Source: Gordionus sp. m RMFG-2023
Lineage: Eukaryota; Nematomorpha; Gordioida; Chordodea; Parachordodidae
Assembly (NCBI RefSeq): GCF_954871325.1
Contig: NC_088778.1
Location: forward strand, 496,001-560,000
Reading direction: 5' to 3'
Length of the DNA: 64,000 nucleotides
The position numbers and the translations under genes are program-made. The notes beneath the pieces are model-generated. The model was not told the DNA's origin and made no database searches. It was given only the letters and a program-made list of their open reading frames with translations. Position 1 is the first letter of the stretch. Every line of letters begins with the position of its first letter. Positions 45,418-56,811 of this stretch are shown here, in pieces.

Positions 45418-48400
45418 GAAAACTTTAAACCAGAAGTATTAGTTGAAAAGTTAGCGCTGAAAATTTTGGGTAATAGTACTACCTGGCGTCCAGATGTAAT
45501 GCATCCTGAAATAATGAGGGAAGCTATGTATGAGGTGTTAGAAGAACTAAATGTTTTGAAGGTAGAAACTAATAAAAAAATTGATTCACTTGAAAATGAA
45601 ACTTTAGAAGAAGAGAAAAAATTTATTGAAATGATTATTGGAGCTGGCAAAAAACATCAGGTTATTTTTTATTATGGTAAATTCCAGAAATGTGCTAATA
45701 CTTTGGTATTAGTATCAGCCAATAAATTAGCTTATACCATTGGCCATAGGTCAATTTTTTAAATGGTAGAAACATAATTAGCTAGGGATTTCCCAGTAAA
45801 TTTTATTGTAGAACTTCAGACCTACTTATTATAAATAATTTAGGGTCTGCTTTTTTTATAATTTAAAAGAATATTCTTATTTATAATGACATATTGGGAT
45901 CTTTCAATTTTAAATGATTTATTCAGGGAGATTCTTAAAATTTGATTTTAATAAAAATATATTCAAGCATCAAACAAATTTCAACCAATTTTCCATATAT
46001 AATTTTTATATACATAAAAATTAATATTATAAATCAAAAGTTCTTAACAAAATTGTCTGAAATTATAGTACAAGTACTCTATATAGTATAAAATTTAAAA
46101 ATTTCCCTTAGTTAAATCATTTAAAATTATGAGATTCCATATCCTGGGGGAGGGGGAGTGTTGGGAAAAATTTCCTATTATTATCCTAAAAAGATATTTA
46201 AAACCAGGCAAATTTCTGAATAGCCCCTTTTTGCTATAACTATAAGCAATGAATGACTAGCATAGATCATGATTATTCTTATTTATCTAAATATGTGAGG
46301 TTTATCAAGATTTTAGCAAAAAATCTTATCTAAATTCCAACATTTTGTCAAAAGAGTGGCCAATATTAATATACCTTTATATAAATTAAAAATCACCCAG
46401 ATTAAGCTATGAATTGAGGAAATAAAATATCTACAAATTTCTAAGCAGATGGGAAAGAAAAGAAAGAAAGTGCCATTAATTTTTTATCTTAATACATTTA
46501 TTTTTTATAAAATAAAATATATCCCATACAAGCACGACTAAATTTTATAAAAGTATATAAAATAAATTATGCTTATTAAGTTTAATTAATATTGAAAGAC
46601 ATTTTTATGACAAAATGATAAAAAAAATCAAAAAATATTTCTGTGGGAAATGAAGACTGAAAATGTCATGTAATATTATTATTTTTTTAAAAAAATAAAC
46701 TTTTTTGAACATTTCATTCTATACTATATTACAATGGTGTGCATATTTATCAATTTTTGAAAGTCATTATTTTATTTACAAATTAATCAAAAATATGGGA
46801 TTTTTTTTCATCAGATCTGCACAACACTGTGATTAGTGTGTGAATGTTGGGGAAAAAAAATTTGGTAAATAATATGTCTGGTAAATTTTAAGCTTTACAA
46901 ATAACATTTTGAAAATAATTTTATAATTAAAAAATTTAAATTAATTGAATATAAAATATTTGTTTAACTAGTCACCACACACACTTAATTTAATTCTATA
47001 TTTATTTGATTGTTAAGAACATACTGCACAAATATCAGGATTTAGATGATAGAATAAATTTTGTGGCCAACAAAGTTATTCACCTCGGGGACCAACTTGA
47101 AAGTGTTAATACTCCTAGACTCAGATTGATGGAGGCTAGAAAGCTTTTCAAATATTACTCTGAATTTTTAAGCGAACAGTCAGAAACCCCAAATCCTGTA
47201 AACAGAGAAGCCTCTTTGACAGATACCAATATACCTACCATTGTTGTAACTAATAAAGATAAAGTTTCTAAAGAAGATAAGGAGTCAATATTCAAAGACC
47301 CTAATCAAGTTAATATTCCTTTAATTAAGACATACATATATATATATCAAATATAGTTGATGGAAGCTGCTGATATAATTCAAAAATTGCATGTCATATC
47401 TCAGGAAATTGTCTCAAATGATCGCCCTAACACCAAAGGCCCACCTAACGATAAAAGTAATTACATTTTGAATACATCGCAGAGAGATGGTTATTTTCTA
47501 TTGACCAGGAGTGTAAAAGTCACCCTAAAAATCTTGGGGGCCAAGATGAACCCGAACCAGAGTATCGTGTATACAGGGGGTCTAATTGTCTCCAAATTAT
47601 GGAGAGAGGCCACGTGATAATTTTTATGGTGAAGGGATGGAAGGGGGCAGCCAAATAAAGAAAAAAAATCACATCTTAAAAATTAAATACCGTCAATAAT
47701 TTAGATCCTTTCAGCTCAACTGACCCAGTCAAGAACGCCTATGATGCTACTCTCGCCCGAGTGGACCTCATATACGAGCAAGTCGAATTATCCCTAATCG
47801 AGGCCTTTGTCTCTGCCTCGGCCACCGGTCTAGCTTCTTCTCTTCCGGAAGGAGCACAAGATGGCGATGGGGGAGAGATGGAACGCATGCGCGGGCTAGT
47901 TAGGACGTCCGTCAATTTCAAGGTGTCACAATTTTACATTTTTTCGAAAGTAGCCCCCCCCCCCAAAAGGGGGTGGGGGAAACCTTCTTAATTATTTACT
48001 TATATTGAAATTGTAATTTATTGTATTTTTGTTTGTTTGTAAAAATAGAATTATTATAGATGTGTTGACGCTTTCATGGAACAATGTCAGCTGGTATTAT
48101 GCCTATTCCTTAATTTATTTATATTAAAATAATTTGTAAATACAGACAGATAGTGGATGGATGGATGAATAAATGTATGAGAAATTTCCGATTAGACTAC
48201 GATAAATTAAGGAGGGAGGGGGGTGAGGAAAAAGATAAATAAATGCATATTAACCAGAATTTAGAACATGGAAGGTTCCCATTCCAAACTCTGGTTGCAA
48301 GTATAGTTGGGTAATTAAAATATATTTTTTTTACCGTTTAGGCGGTCGGCTAAACCAAGTTTTTTAACCGGAAGCTATCACTTTGGCCTCTGGGTTTTTC

Positions 48401-51400
48401 TTAAAAAGATAGCGCTTCAAATTTGGAAGATACTAATGTAAAATTAAAACTCCTTAATGTTAAACTATTTCCCCCTGAGCTCGTCCGATGATTGAACCCG
48501 ATATTTAGCCATTACCCTTCTATAGTTATAAGAGACAGGTCGGGAATTGGTTGAGCAACTTTGAACTAGGGACATAGAAACTATTTTTTTTTTGGAGAAA
48601 TGTTTATAAAAAAGTATATCACTAACCTTCCTTGTGGAAATATAAAACTAACTTTACAGACCGTTAACGACACTTTTAAAATGTAACAAAATCGATACAA
48701 ATTACGATACATTTTTTTGGGGGAAAATAAATTTATTTATAATTAACAATTTTGTTCCGTATTGAGAAATTGGCGAAGCATTGTATAAAATAGTTGGAAA
48801 ATTAATACTATCCACACTTAATAAAAAAAATCAAAAAAAAATGATGATATCCCATCTAACGGCTAACTCAATCCTAATATTAAGATATATCTCCCACCCT
48901 TTAGGGTTAGGGGTACTCTTAGTTCTTCTGAGAGTAGAGACAGCTGTTTTAAGATAGTGTCTAAGCCTCGAATATCTGATAATACATGTCTATAACATTG
49001 TTCTTTCTATGAGCATAATCTTCAGGCTGGCCTAGTATTTTTTTCTGGATGAAATATTGAGTCAGCCGTTTTTAAAAATCGGCTCAAAACGGGCCGGCCG
49101 TTCAACAACCCCGATTCCCATCTTTAGCTACCCTTCCTATCGAAACATTGCGAGCAAATAAATCGATTTGTTTAAAAAAAAATATTATTATTATCATTAG
49201 GAAGATACATGTATTTTTTGAAAATATTATATTATTATTATATGTATAATATGCCAACGTCAGTGTGTAATTTTCTTTTTAAAAAAATGAGATTTTACCG
49301 GGTGGAATACCTTATCGTCTTATGATAATTGTAAGGCAATTTCGCTGTTAAACCTTTGAGTAATTTATAATTTAATATAATTTAAAAAAAAAGAAGGTAT
49401 CAACGGAAAATTTAAAATAAAATTTTCTTTTTTAAAGTTTTTAAAAGTTCTTGGGGGAAAAAAAAATTGTCGGAAATTCGTAGGGGTAGCTAGGTATTCC
49501 AAACAAGATGGCGCCCATTTCCGGTAAGAATCATATTTTTTTTTAAATTTAAAAAAAAAGGCGCCCAAAGAAATGATTTAAAGTTGAAAAAGTAACACAT
49601 TCGACGTTAAACATATGTAATCAGAGAAAGAAAGAAAGGAAGGAGAAGAGAAGTAATTTAGATAAAGATATAGCTTCCAAATCAAACGAATAATATCGGA
49701 TCAAATTGGTTATTTTTAAAAAAGAAATAATTGGTATGATTCGATTTCTTTAAAAACCAAAGATTCTGTGAATATCGTACCTGAATATATACGGTCCTTG
49801 AAGATAAAATCGAAATAATTTTTTAAAAAATATGGAGGTTTTTATCGTTTTTTTTGTTCTCGTTAAAGAGGATAAAACCGGTTTTTAAATATCGGATTAC
49901 GTAATCGCCAAAACCGGGTGCGCCAATATTGATACCGTCTTATATCATCTATCGGTTCGGATCCGATCCCGTTTTTAAGAGTGAAATCGGTACATTTCTC
50001 CATTTTATTTTTTTCTCATTTTATATTTTAAAAAACAGGGAGCATTTTATAGGCAAGATATATTCGGAGACGCCCTCATACTCTGTAAAAGAACTTGCAA
50101 ATTGATAGAGAACATTTTCCCCAACCCTCAACGAGTGTATTCCAAATTCATCATCAACATTTTCCAGGGAAAAATAAACGTAATAATCTCAATATACCGC
50201 CATATATTATAAAGGGTTTATCACATGAATTCTTCTCGATAAAAATAAACCAACTAGTACTTTTTCTAGTACGTGGGAAGATGTGATAGGTCAATCTGTA
50301 ATCTTCTAAAGGCCGCATTCATGGTGGATCCGATCCGACATGATAGTAACAGCTGATCGATTTTTAAAATCTGTTTACGAGTTCAATTTTTAAAAATAAA
50401 CCAACTAGTACTTTTTCTAGTACGTGTGAAGATGTGATAGGTCAATCTGTAATCTTCTAAAGGCCGCATTCATGGTGGATCCGATCCGACATGATAGTAA
50501 CAGCTGATCGATTTTTAAAATCTGTTTATGAGTTCAATTTTTTTTTAAAAAAAAATATTAATTTTATCTTTAATTCTATGCATGATAATAACCTAAGAAA
50601 TATTAGGTTTTAATAAAGAAAAATTGATTCTCGTAAACCGATTTAAAAAAATCGATCAGCTGTTAAACCGAAAATCGATCAGCTGTTAAACCGTACCGGA
50701 TCGGATCCACTATGAATGCGGCCTTTAAGCCTGTGCCATTTAAAAATTGACTTTTTACCCAGAGATATTTCGTTAGGACATAATGGCGCGTAATCACGGA
50801 TTTAAATAAATGAATGAATGAAAAATTTTTTTTTTATGGCAGGATCACATTCAACAAATCCTAGAGGAGAAATCTGCCAACAATACAGAATTGTATCTAA
50901 AGAATCTGCACGAGCTCTATACCAAGTATCAAATTATAAATAAATTCGGTTAAGCACGTTTCCACTTGGGTCTCCTTGGAAACAGCTGAGCGCTGAGTCA
51001 CTCATTTATCTGGGCTCCCCCGCTTGAGAGTTTATTTGGACCCCTTTCTAGAGATTAAATACTTAGCCAATTCATGAACTAAGGAATCGGCATGGGCCGA
51101 CTTAAACTCGTCCATTGCCCGGAAATTTTTTGATCGGGGTTTTTTTGGCTCGGCCCCATAAATTAATAATTTTGTACGGGGTAAGTTCGATCCCGAAGTA
51201 ATTCATCTGCCTCGGCACGAAGATTGCTCAATTTTCCGGTAAGTTATGAACACAATCTTTTATTCATTTTTTTTTGTTCAAAGAACCCAAAATTTGTGCG
51301 ATAATTTGATCGACGTGAAAATGGGGATTGACGAACAGTTCCTGAGTAGGCTCATCAAAAATTTATTCGGGAGATATCTGGAAAAATATATCAAGTTTGT

Positions 51401-54400
51401 TTTTTAAAAAAAAAATTTTTTTTTAATTACTCTTTTCTTATTTTCTACCTTTTTAGATCTTTGATCCTTCGTGCCCCACATTCGCAATTAGTGGGTATTG
51501 GCGCCAAAATATACAAAAATGTAACGTAATTTGTATATTTTGCCGCCAATTCGCGGTAACTTGCCAACGCGAGGTTAAGAAAGAAAGAAATATTTATTCA
51601 AAAAAAAATGCTCTAATCTAAATTATAAAAAAAAATATATATATTTAAAATATTTGTTTTATTTTATGAAGCATCGAAATCAAATTTTTTCAGGGCAAAT
51701 GCCAAACTGTATTGGACGCGTTTTACTCAAGTTTGCACCACGAAAAAAAGCCCATACCAACCGGAGGGTATTATTTCTATATTGTTTTTTAAACCCTGGT
51801 TCACCCTGTCCCTTTTAAATATAACCTATTTCTAATTCTAGCCTAAACTGTCACGAAATTTGTTTTTTAGGGGGGGGGGGGAGTGTTAATGTTGAAGTTT
51901 ACCGAATCAATGACCCGAAAAATAAGGTAAGAAAGAGGCGACAGTTCTATTAAGGGACACTTAATATGGCGGGCACATTTATCGCACGTCTAAGGAGCGT
52001 TACGGTGTAATACGGCTCTTCCTTTTTTTCATCCTTTTTTTTTTAAAAAATATAAATTTCGGTTTTCCATCGCCTGTGTGACTAACCTATACTAAATATA
52101 ATGCATTAGGTGCAAATCCTGATGGGGTAATAAATTTACTTTCAATTCCATCAGCGTCAAAACCGCCAAAAAAAAACGATCCCTGATGGGGTCTCAAATC
52201 CCTTAGGCGGGAAAACCCTTTTAAATTGACCTTAGTTTAAAACGCTTTTCTATTTAAAAAAAAAAAATAAATAATAAGATTGACGGACTTTAAGAGGATG
52301 ATAGGCGTGGGACAGAACGAACCCCTTTATATCTACAACGAATCGGAGCCGGATGCCATCAAATCTCGCCACAAGAAAATGGCGCTGCTTTTGGTTAGCG
52401 ATGACGTCGTCTGCAAGAATATGTTGGAGGATATCAAGATTAGTCTGAACCGCAATAAAAAGGTTCGTTTTTTTTAAAAAAAAAAATCTGAAAAAAAAGA
52501 AAGAAAAGTGAACAAAAGAAAATGTCTAAATATATTTTGATATATGCCTAATAAGCTATCAACATCCAAAGCGGCAACCAACAACGCGTTTCTCATTTAC
52601 GACGTTTTGGTGGAATATCTGTTTGTTCAACATCTGGAATACGCTATAGACATAGAATTGCAAAGTATGCCCCCCCCTTCTCTACCTCCTTTTTAAATGC
52701 GACGTTTATTCGATAGTTATTATGAGAGGCTTTTAAATAGTTTATCGAGTAGTGTCATTGATTTAGCTTAGAAATTTTTCTCGTAGGTGGCAGAAAAGTT
52801 TGGACCTCTATTTGCTAAATCTCGCAGCTTACATAATAATATTTTGGCTAAAATCTTATTCGGACCGTGGTTCCTGGAACTTATTTTGACGCTTGACTAA
52901 AAAGTGGTTAGGAGTTAGTTAAATATGGATATCTCTTCAATATGAGTGTGAAAAATAATGACCTCTCCACCCAAGAAGCCATTTTTGACAATAAAAAAAT
53001 TTTTCCTCTTCCTCTCCACCCGTTACAGATTTATTGAACATCGATTCGAATTTGAACAAGTATTATCCGGATTTCCCTGAGGTGACATTCCTTAGAACTC
53101 TGAGAACCACGACCCGCATATTCCACAAGGTAGAAGAGGTGCACGACGAATATCTCACGCCAATTGTCAGGTTTTTTATTGAGTTTTATTTTTCTTTTTT
53201 CGTAACCCTACGCCAAAACCTGTTCATTGACGTATACTACTCTACCTAGACCGATGATCCATTCTTTTAACACGTGTAACGGGTATGAATCAGCTGATCT
53301 TTGAACGGCCTCTTTTATTACATAAGAATTTTTGTATTCAAGTAAGCGAAAGGGTGCCCCATCAGCTGTTTTATATTCAACAACGCTTCGAAACCCATTT
53401 TGAATGAATGAATGAATCATCGGTTTATCAAGCAAAACCCGAAAAAGAATCACGAATTCTAAACTATTTAAATTGATTATAGAGCAAAAAAAAATGTACC
53501 CATACTTAATTATAAATGCGAAATATTTAAACGCCAAAGTCGGGACCGGTCCGATTCGTTGACCCGCAAATGGCGCAAGTGGAGAGATAACCTGGAATCG
53601 AAGGCGGCCGCTGGGCTCGAAAGGTTCGCCCAGACCTTGGTCTCTCGGGCCCGTTATACGTTGACCGCTTTGCAGAAAAAGGTCGATTTTGAACCCAAAG
53701 GTGGCAAGGAAAACTCGGGAACTAGTTACACTACGGAAGCCGCAAAATCGCCTGTAAATTATTTTTTAAAGGGGTATTTTTTAAATAAGGCCAGGGAAGC
53801 AATTTTGAAATAGTTGCAGTTAATAGATGGAAGTTAAAAAAATTTTTTTATTATTTTTGGAAAGAGGGTATTGTGAGATCTGACTCGACAGATACTGAAG
53901 ATAGAATTCTTGAAATCCCAATCTCAGGATTTCCTATCTTAAACTTATCATTCTTTTCTATGTTATATTGATAGTTCTTTAGAAAAATGTTGATTTCAAA
54001 AAGTGCCATGAATAGGGATGTGAATCCATTGACCAGAAAAACAGGGTCTGACTTCAGTGTTTTCGGAGAACAGAATATTGATTCAAAATAACACAATTTT
54101 TTTTAATGATTATAAAAATACGCATACATTAAGCTGCTAAATTTTATACGCCTATGTTTTGCAAAAAAATTTAGCCCAAATATATTGGCCTTTATGGCTT
54201 CTATATTTGGATGCTTTATTAGTAAAAACCAAATTTCCTACAAAGGTTATAATAAAAGTATTGGTAAATATATAACAAATAAAAGGATTTCTTAGGAACC
54301 TAAAAGAATAACAATGATTAATGGTTATTATAATCGCGGTATATATATTTATTAGTGTGGGGAAGATGTGTTCCTAAATGTTCATTGTTGTTGAGATTTG

Positions 54401-56811
54401 GTTTTTGTACGGTGTTGTTATCCTTGGTTGAGGTCGATGGAAATCTGGTCTAAGTTCCAGGATGTTGTGGAAGGTATCAAGAATCCCTATCGTTTAGGAT
54501 TCGTAGAGTGATCTGCTGGCTATCTTGTTCAACCGATGGGAGAGTTATAGTTGGCTCATTGACGTTTTCGAAGAGCAGCTGGATGGTTCATCTGCTGGGT
54601 TCTCATCCGTAGGAACCTTTATGAGAGACGGTGGTTAAGTCAGGCAGTCCCATTTCCTCGAGAACTTGGGTCAGGACTATCTCAATTGATGGCGAGTGGA
54701 AGCCTCTCTTTTTTAGACTTGCAGATCGTGGAGTCGGTAAATATTACATTTTTATCAATGGCTTGGAGAGCACCCATTCCTGCTGATAGTACCTCTATGG
54801 CATTGATATGGTCAATGGCGTGTGATGGGATGTTGAACAGACGAGATAGACATGTTGTAATCTTAAAAGAAGATGCCTATATGCGAATCGGACCCATCTA
54901 CATACAAGGCGTTATCGGCAGACTGAGTTGAATAGGGTGTCTTGTAGTGCCGAGATAATGACATCCGCCTTCTTGAAGCCATGTATGCTATGAGCGTGGC
55001 GATTTCTGATTCATTGTTGTGTAATGCGGGAAGAAAAGCCTGGACATAACGATAATGGCATAGGCTAAGTGGTTAATCACTCTCAGTCCTTGCGGCAATG
55101 ATCCTTCCGAGATGCAATCTCTGCTAGGAGTGTCAGGAGGACATCCAAACATTTGACTAAGCGCTGCCTGAAACAATCACCTAGATGATATTCTAATCTA
55201 TGGTGGAAACGAATTCGATGTGAAAACTAGATCTCTAAGATTTACACTGGAAGGCTGGGGACTCACAATAACTCTCAACAAGTCTGTTCTAAATCTTACC
55301 CCCAAATTACATACCTTTCCCTATCTATCGACTTTGTTTATAAATCCATCAGCGCCGACAACAACACCAGTTTATAAGATAAAGTAGAAATAAACCTAAT
55401 TTTTAAAATAAACCCGCCCGAAGGCTGGGCAACCGTTAGCCCCCAGGCTTTTAGAAGTATGGACGCCCACGCCACTGCTCTTACCACCCCCACAAAAATA
55501 GCAGTTAAAATGTCGATATATTTTAAAAAAAAACAAATAGGCATGTCAGGCCGTGGTTACCTTCATGAGTCAACAGGTCAATTACGTGAAAGGGAATCTT
55601 GATGGCAAGAATTTGGACAATTTCCTGATGGAGCTGGGAGTCGAATTTCACCGAACTATTTTGGATCATTTCTTGAATTACACCTTCAACCTAACAGGTT
55701 TAGTTATTATCAATAAATAATAACACCTGGACTGATGAATGTATTTATTAAAAGTGTGTGCATGTATAGAATTCAGCTGGAATCGATGTGATTGGCTCTA
55801 GTAGACCCCCCCCCCCAACATTTATCTTAAATATCTTATCAATGACAAACGTCAATATATTTGCATCTTTTTAATGAAGGGATTGTCAATCTGCTTTAGT
55901 ATTAATGTCATTGGTTATTTATAAGAACCTATTACGTTTGAAAAATATCGACCCATATTTTTAGCTTAATTTTTAATCCAAAATTTTGAATTAAACTAAA
56001 ACGCATTCATATAAAATAAAAAAAAATCGCGAATTGCTTAGTCCTAATCCCATCGAAATTTTGATTGCCATTTTAATATTTTGAGCGAAGCCCGCATTTT
56101 ATACCCTTTAAGCCGAACCTGGCACATTTTCTTTTTTAAAAAATTTAAGCCTGAACTCGGCTTTAGGCCCGAGCTCGACTCCGGGCCGGGTTTTGGGCCG
56201 ACTTGCGATACTATTTGGAACCGTCACCCGAGCCTTTATTTATTCCAAGTTTTAAATTGTCGTAACTTTTACATTTATAGGCGCCATAACGGCCATCTGC
56301 GATATCAACGAATATCGAAACACCGCCAAGGACTGCTTCGACAATTTGCCGCTTATAAACAACTTATTCGATTCGCTCAAATCGCTCGTCAACTTGCTAG
56401 TCGTTCCGCCCCAAAACATTAAGCAGATCTGCTTGGGAGACGATTTGGTATAAAAAATAAAATGTCCGACCATATGAAAGAAAGGAAGAAAGATATCGAT
56501 AATTTTTTTGAAAACTTTACCGAGATCGCAATAGATTTCTTATAAATGACAGAAAACTGCAATAGATACCAATTTTAGACCTGTCCTCTAAATTGTTGTT
56601 TATATTTTTCCATTCTAGACTTATTTTATGGCTCGGGTCCTGCAGTTCCGTTTTCTTTAAAATTTCAATCACATTTATTTTTGCAACGATTATTATATTC
56701 AATACGTTTTTTTTTCTCCAATAGGTAAACATGGATCGCACCATGATTATGAATTTCGTACAGCTACGAGCTGATTACAAAAGCGCTAAGATCAATGCTA
56801 TGTTTCGATAG
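45418..56811 (+). CDS. EXOC5: Exocyst complex component 5 (Sec10), initiator exon not found
   Basis: Seventeen exons join in phase to 796 residues: 45418-45660, 47018-47308, 47357-47456, 47705-47922, 48049-48093, 50039-50179, 50843-50925, 51284-51394, 51457-51490, 51694-51767, 52279-52462, 52556-52664, 53029-53170, 53540-53753, 55550-55697, 56281-56447 and 56725-56811 (stop TAG). Animal EXOC5 is about 708 residues. Sec10 is a subunit of the octameric exocyst that tethers secretory vesicles to the plasma membrane; it pairs with Sec15. Diagnostic blocks in order are LDDRINFVANKVIHLGDQLE, VNTPRLRLMEARKLFKYYSE, EAADIIQKLH, CVDAFMEQCQ, LYLKNLHELYTKTQNL, KKPIPTGGL, LVEYLFVQHLEYAIDI, LDGKNLDNFL, AICDINEYRNTAKDCF, LVNLLVVPPQNIKQIC and FVQLRADYKSA. 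The 34-nt exon 9 is supported mainly by phase. The acceptor at 45417 has an in-frame stop before it, so a short upstream exon must carry the ATG. Introns hold two MITEs and a retroelement remnant. Confidence 0.95.
50241..50542 (+). repeat. 151-bp tandem duplication in EXOC5 intron 6
   Basis: Two consecutive 151-bp units beginning AAAAATAAACCAACTAGTAC (50241 and 50392) with few differences. Each contains one copy of the left terminal repeat of the MITE at 50309-50725. Confidence 0.92.
50309..50725. mobile_element. TA-flanked MITE, AAGGCCGCATTCAT family
   Basis: The left end AAGGCCGCATTCATGGTGGA is matched by the right end in inverted form (TCCACTATGAATGCGGCCTT). TA lies on both sides (50307-50308, 50726-50727). 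Long terminal repeats also share GATCCGATCCG and CAGCTGATCGATTTT. The left repeat is present twice because of a 151-bp tandem duplication. It lies in EXOC5 intron 6. Confidence 0.78.
51498..51549. repeat. Strong hairpin just after EXOC5 micro-exon
   Basis: TTGGCGCCAAAATATACAAA (51498-51517) and its inverted partner (51530-51549) match at 19 of 20 positions around a 12-base loop. It starts 8 bases after exon 9 ends, in intron 9. Confidence 0.85.
53245..53430. mobile_element. CCTAGACTG-family MITE, copy 3 (short, diverged)
   Basis: The left end CCTAGACCGATGATCCATTC is preceded by TA (53243-53244) and resembles copy 1. The right end ATTCATCATCGGTTTA is inverted relative to it. GAATCAGCTGAT and CATCAGCTGTTTTATATTCAAC are inverted inside. 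It lies in EXOC5 intron 13. Confidence 0.55.
54690..54990 (-). pseudogene. Retroelement RNase H domain remnant in EXOC5 intron 14
   Basis: On the minus strand YVDGS (about 54890-54904), NAIEVLSAGMGALQ (about 54763-54804) and VIFTDSTI (about 54724-54747) occur in this order, with Asp-Glu-Asp spaced about 35 and 20 residues apart. These are the spacings of an RNase H I active site. A stop and a frame change separate the first motif from the other two. The surrounding 54400-55260 is compositionally more GC-balanced than its neighbours and probably derives from the same dead element, although no reverse transcriptase motif could be confirmed. It is antisense to EXOC5. Confidence 0.5.

Noticed and set aside
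47357-47617. Single-exon reading of the 86-codon EADIIQ frame
   Set aside because: Only 47357-47456 matches EXOC5; the rest is intron with a GTAATT donor.
49365-49568. Lys/Phe-rich 67-codon minus-strand frame
   Set aside because: Lies inside an EXOC5 intron and reflects A/T runs.
50926-50948. Longer form of EXOC5 exon 7 ending at 50948
   Set aside because: The downstream phase fails; the GTATCA donor at 50926 restores phase and the expected alignment (LYTK-TQNL).
51871-51926. An additional EXOC5 exon (frame ending NDPKNK)
   Set aside because: Its phase fits neither neighbour without a change in the G run. Joining 51767 directly to 52279 keeps phase and aligns with EXOC5 (PTGGL...).
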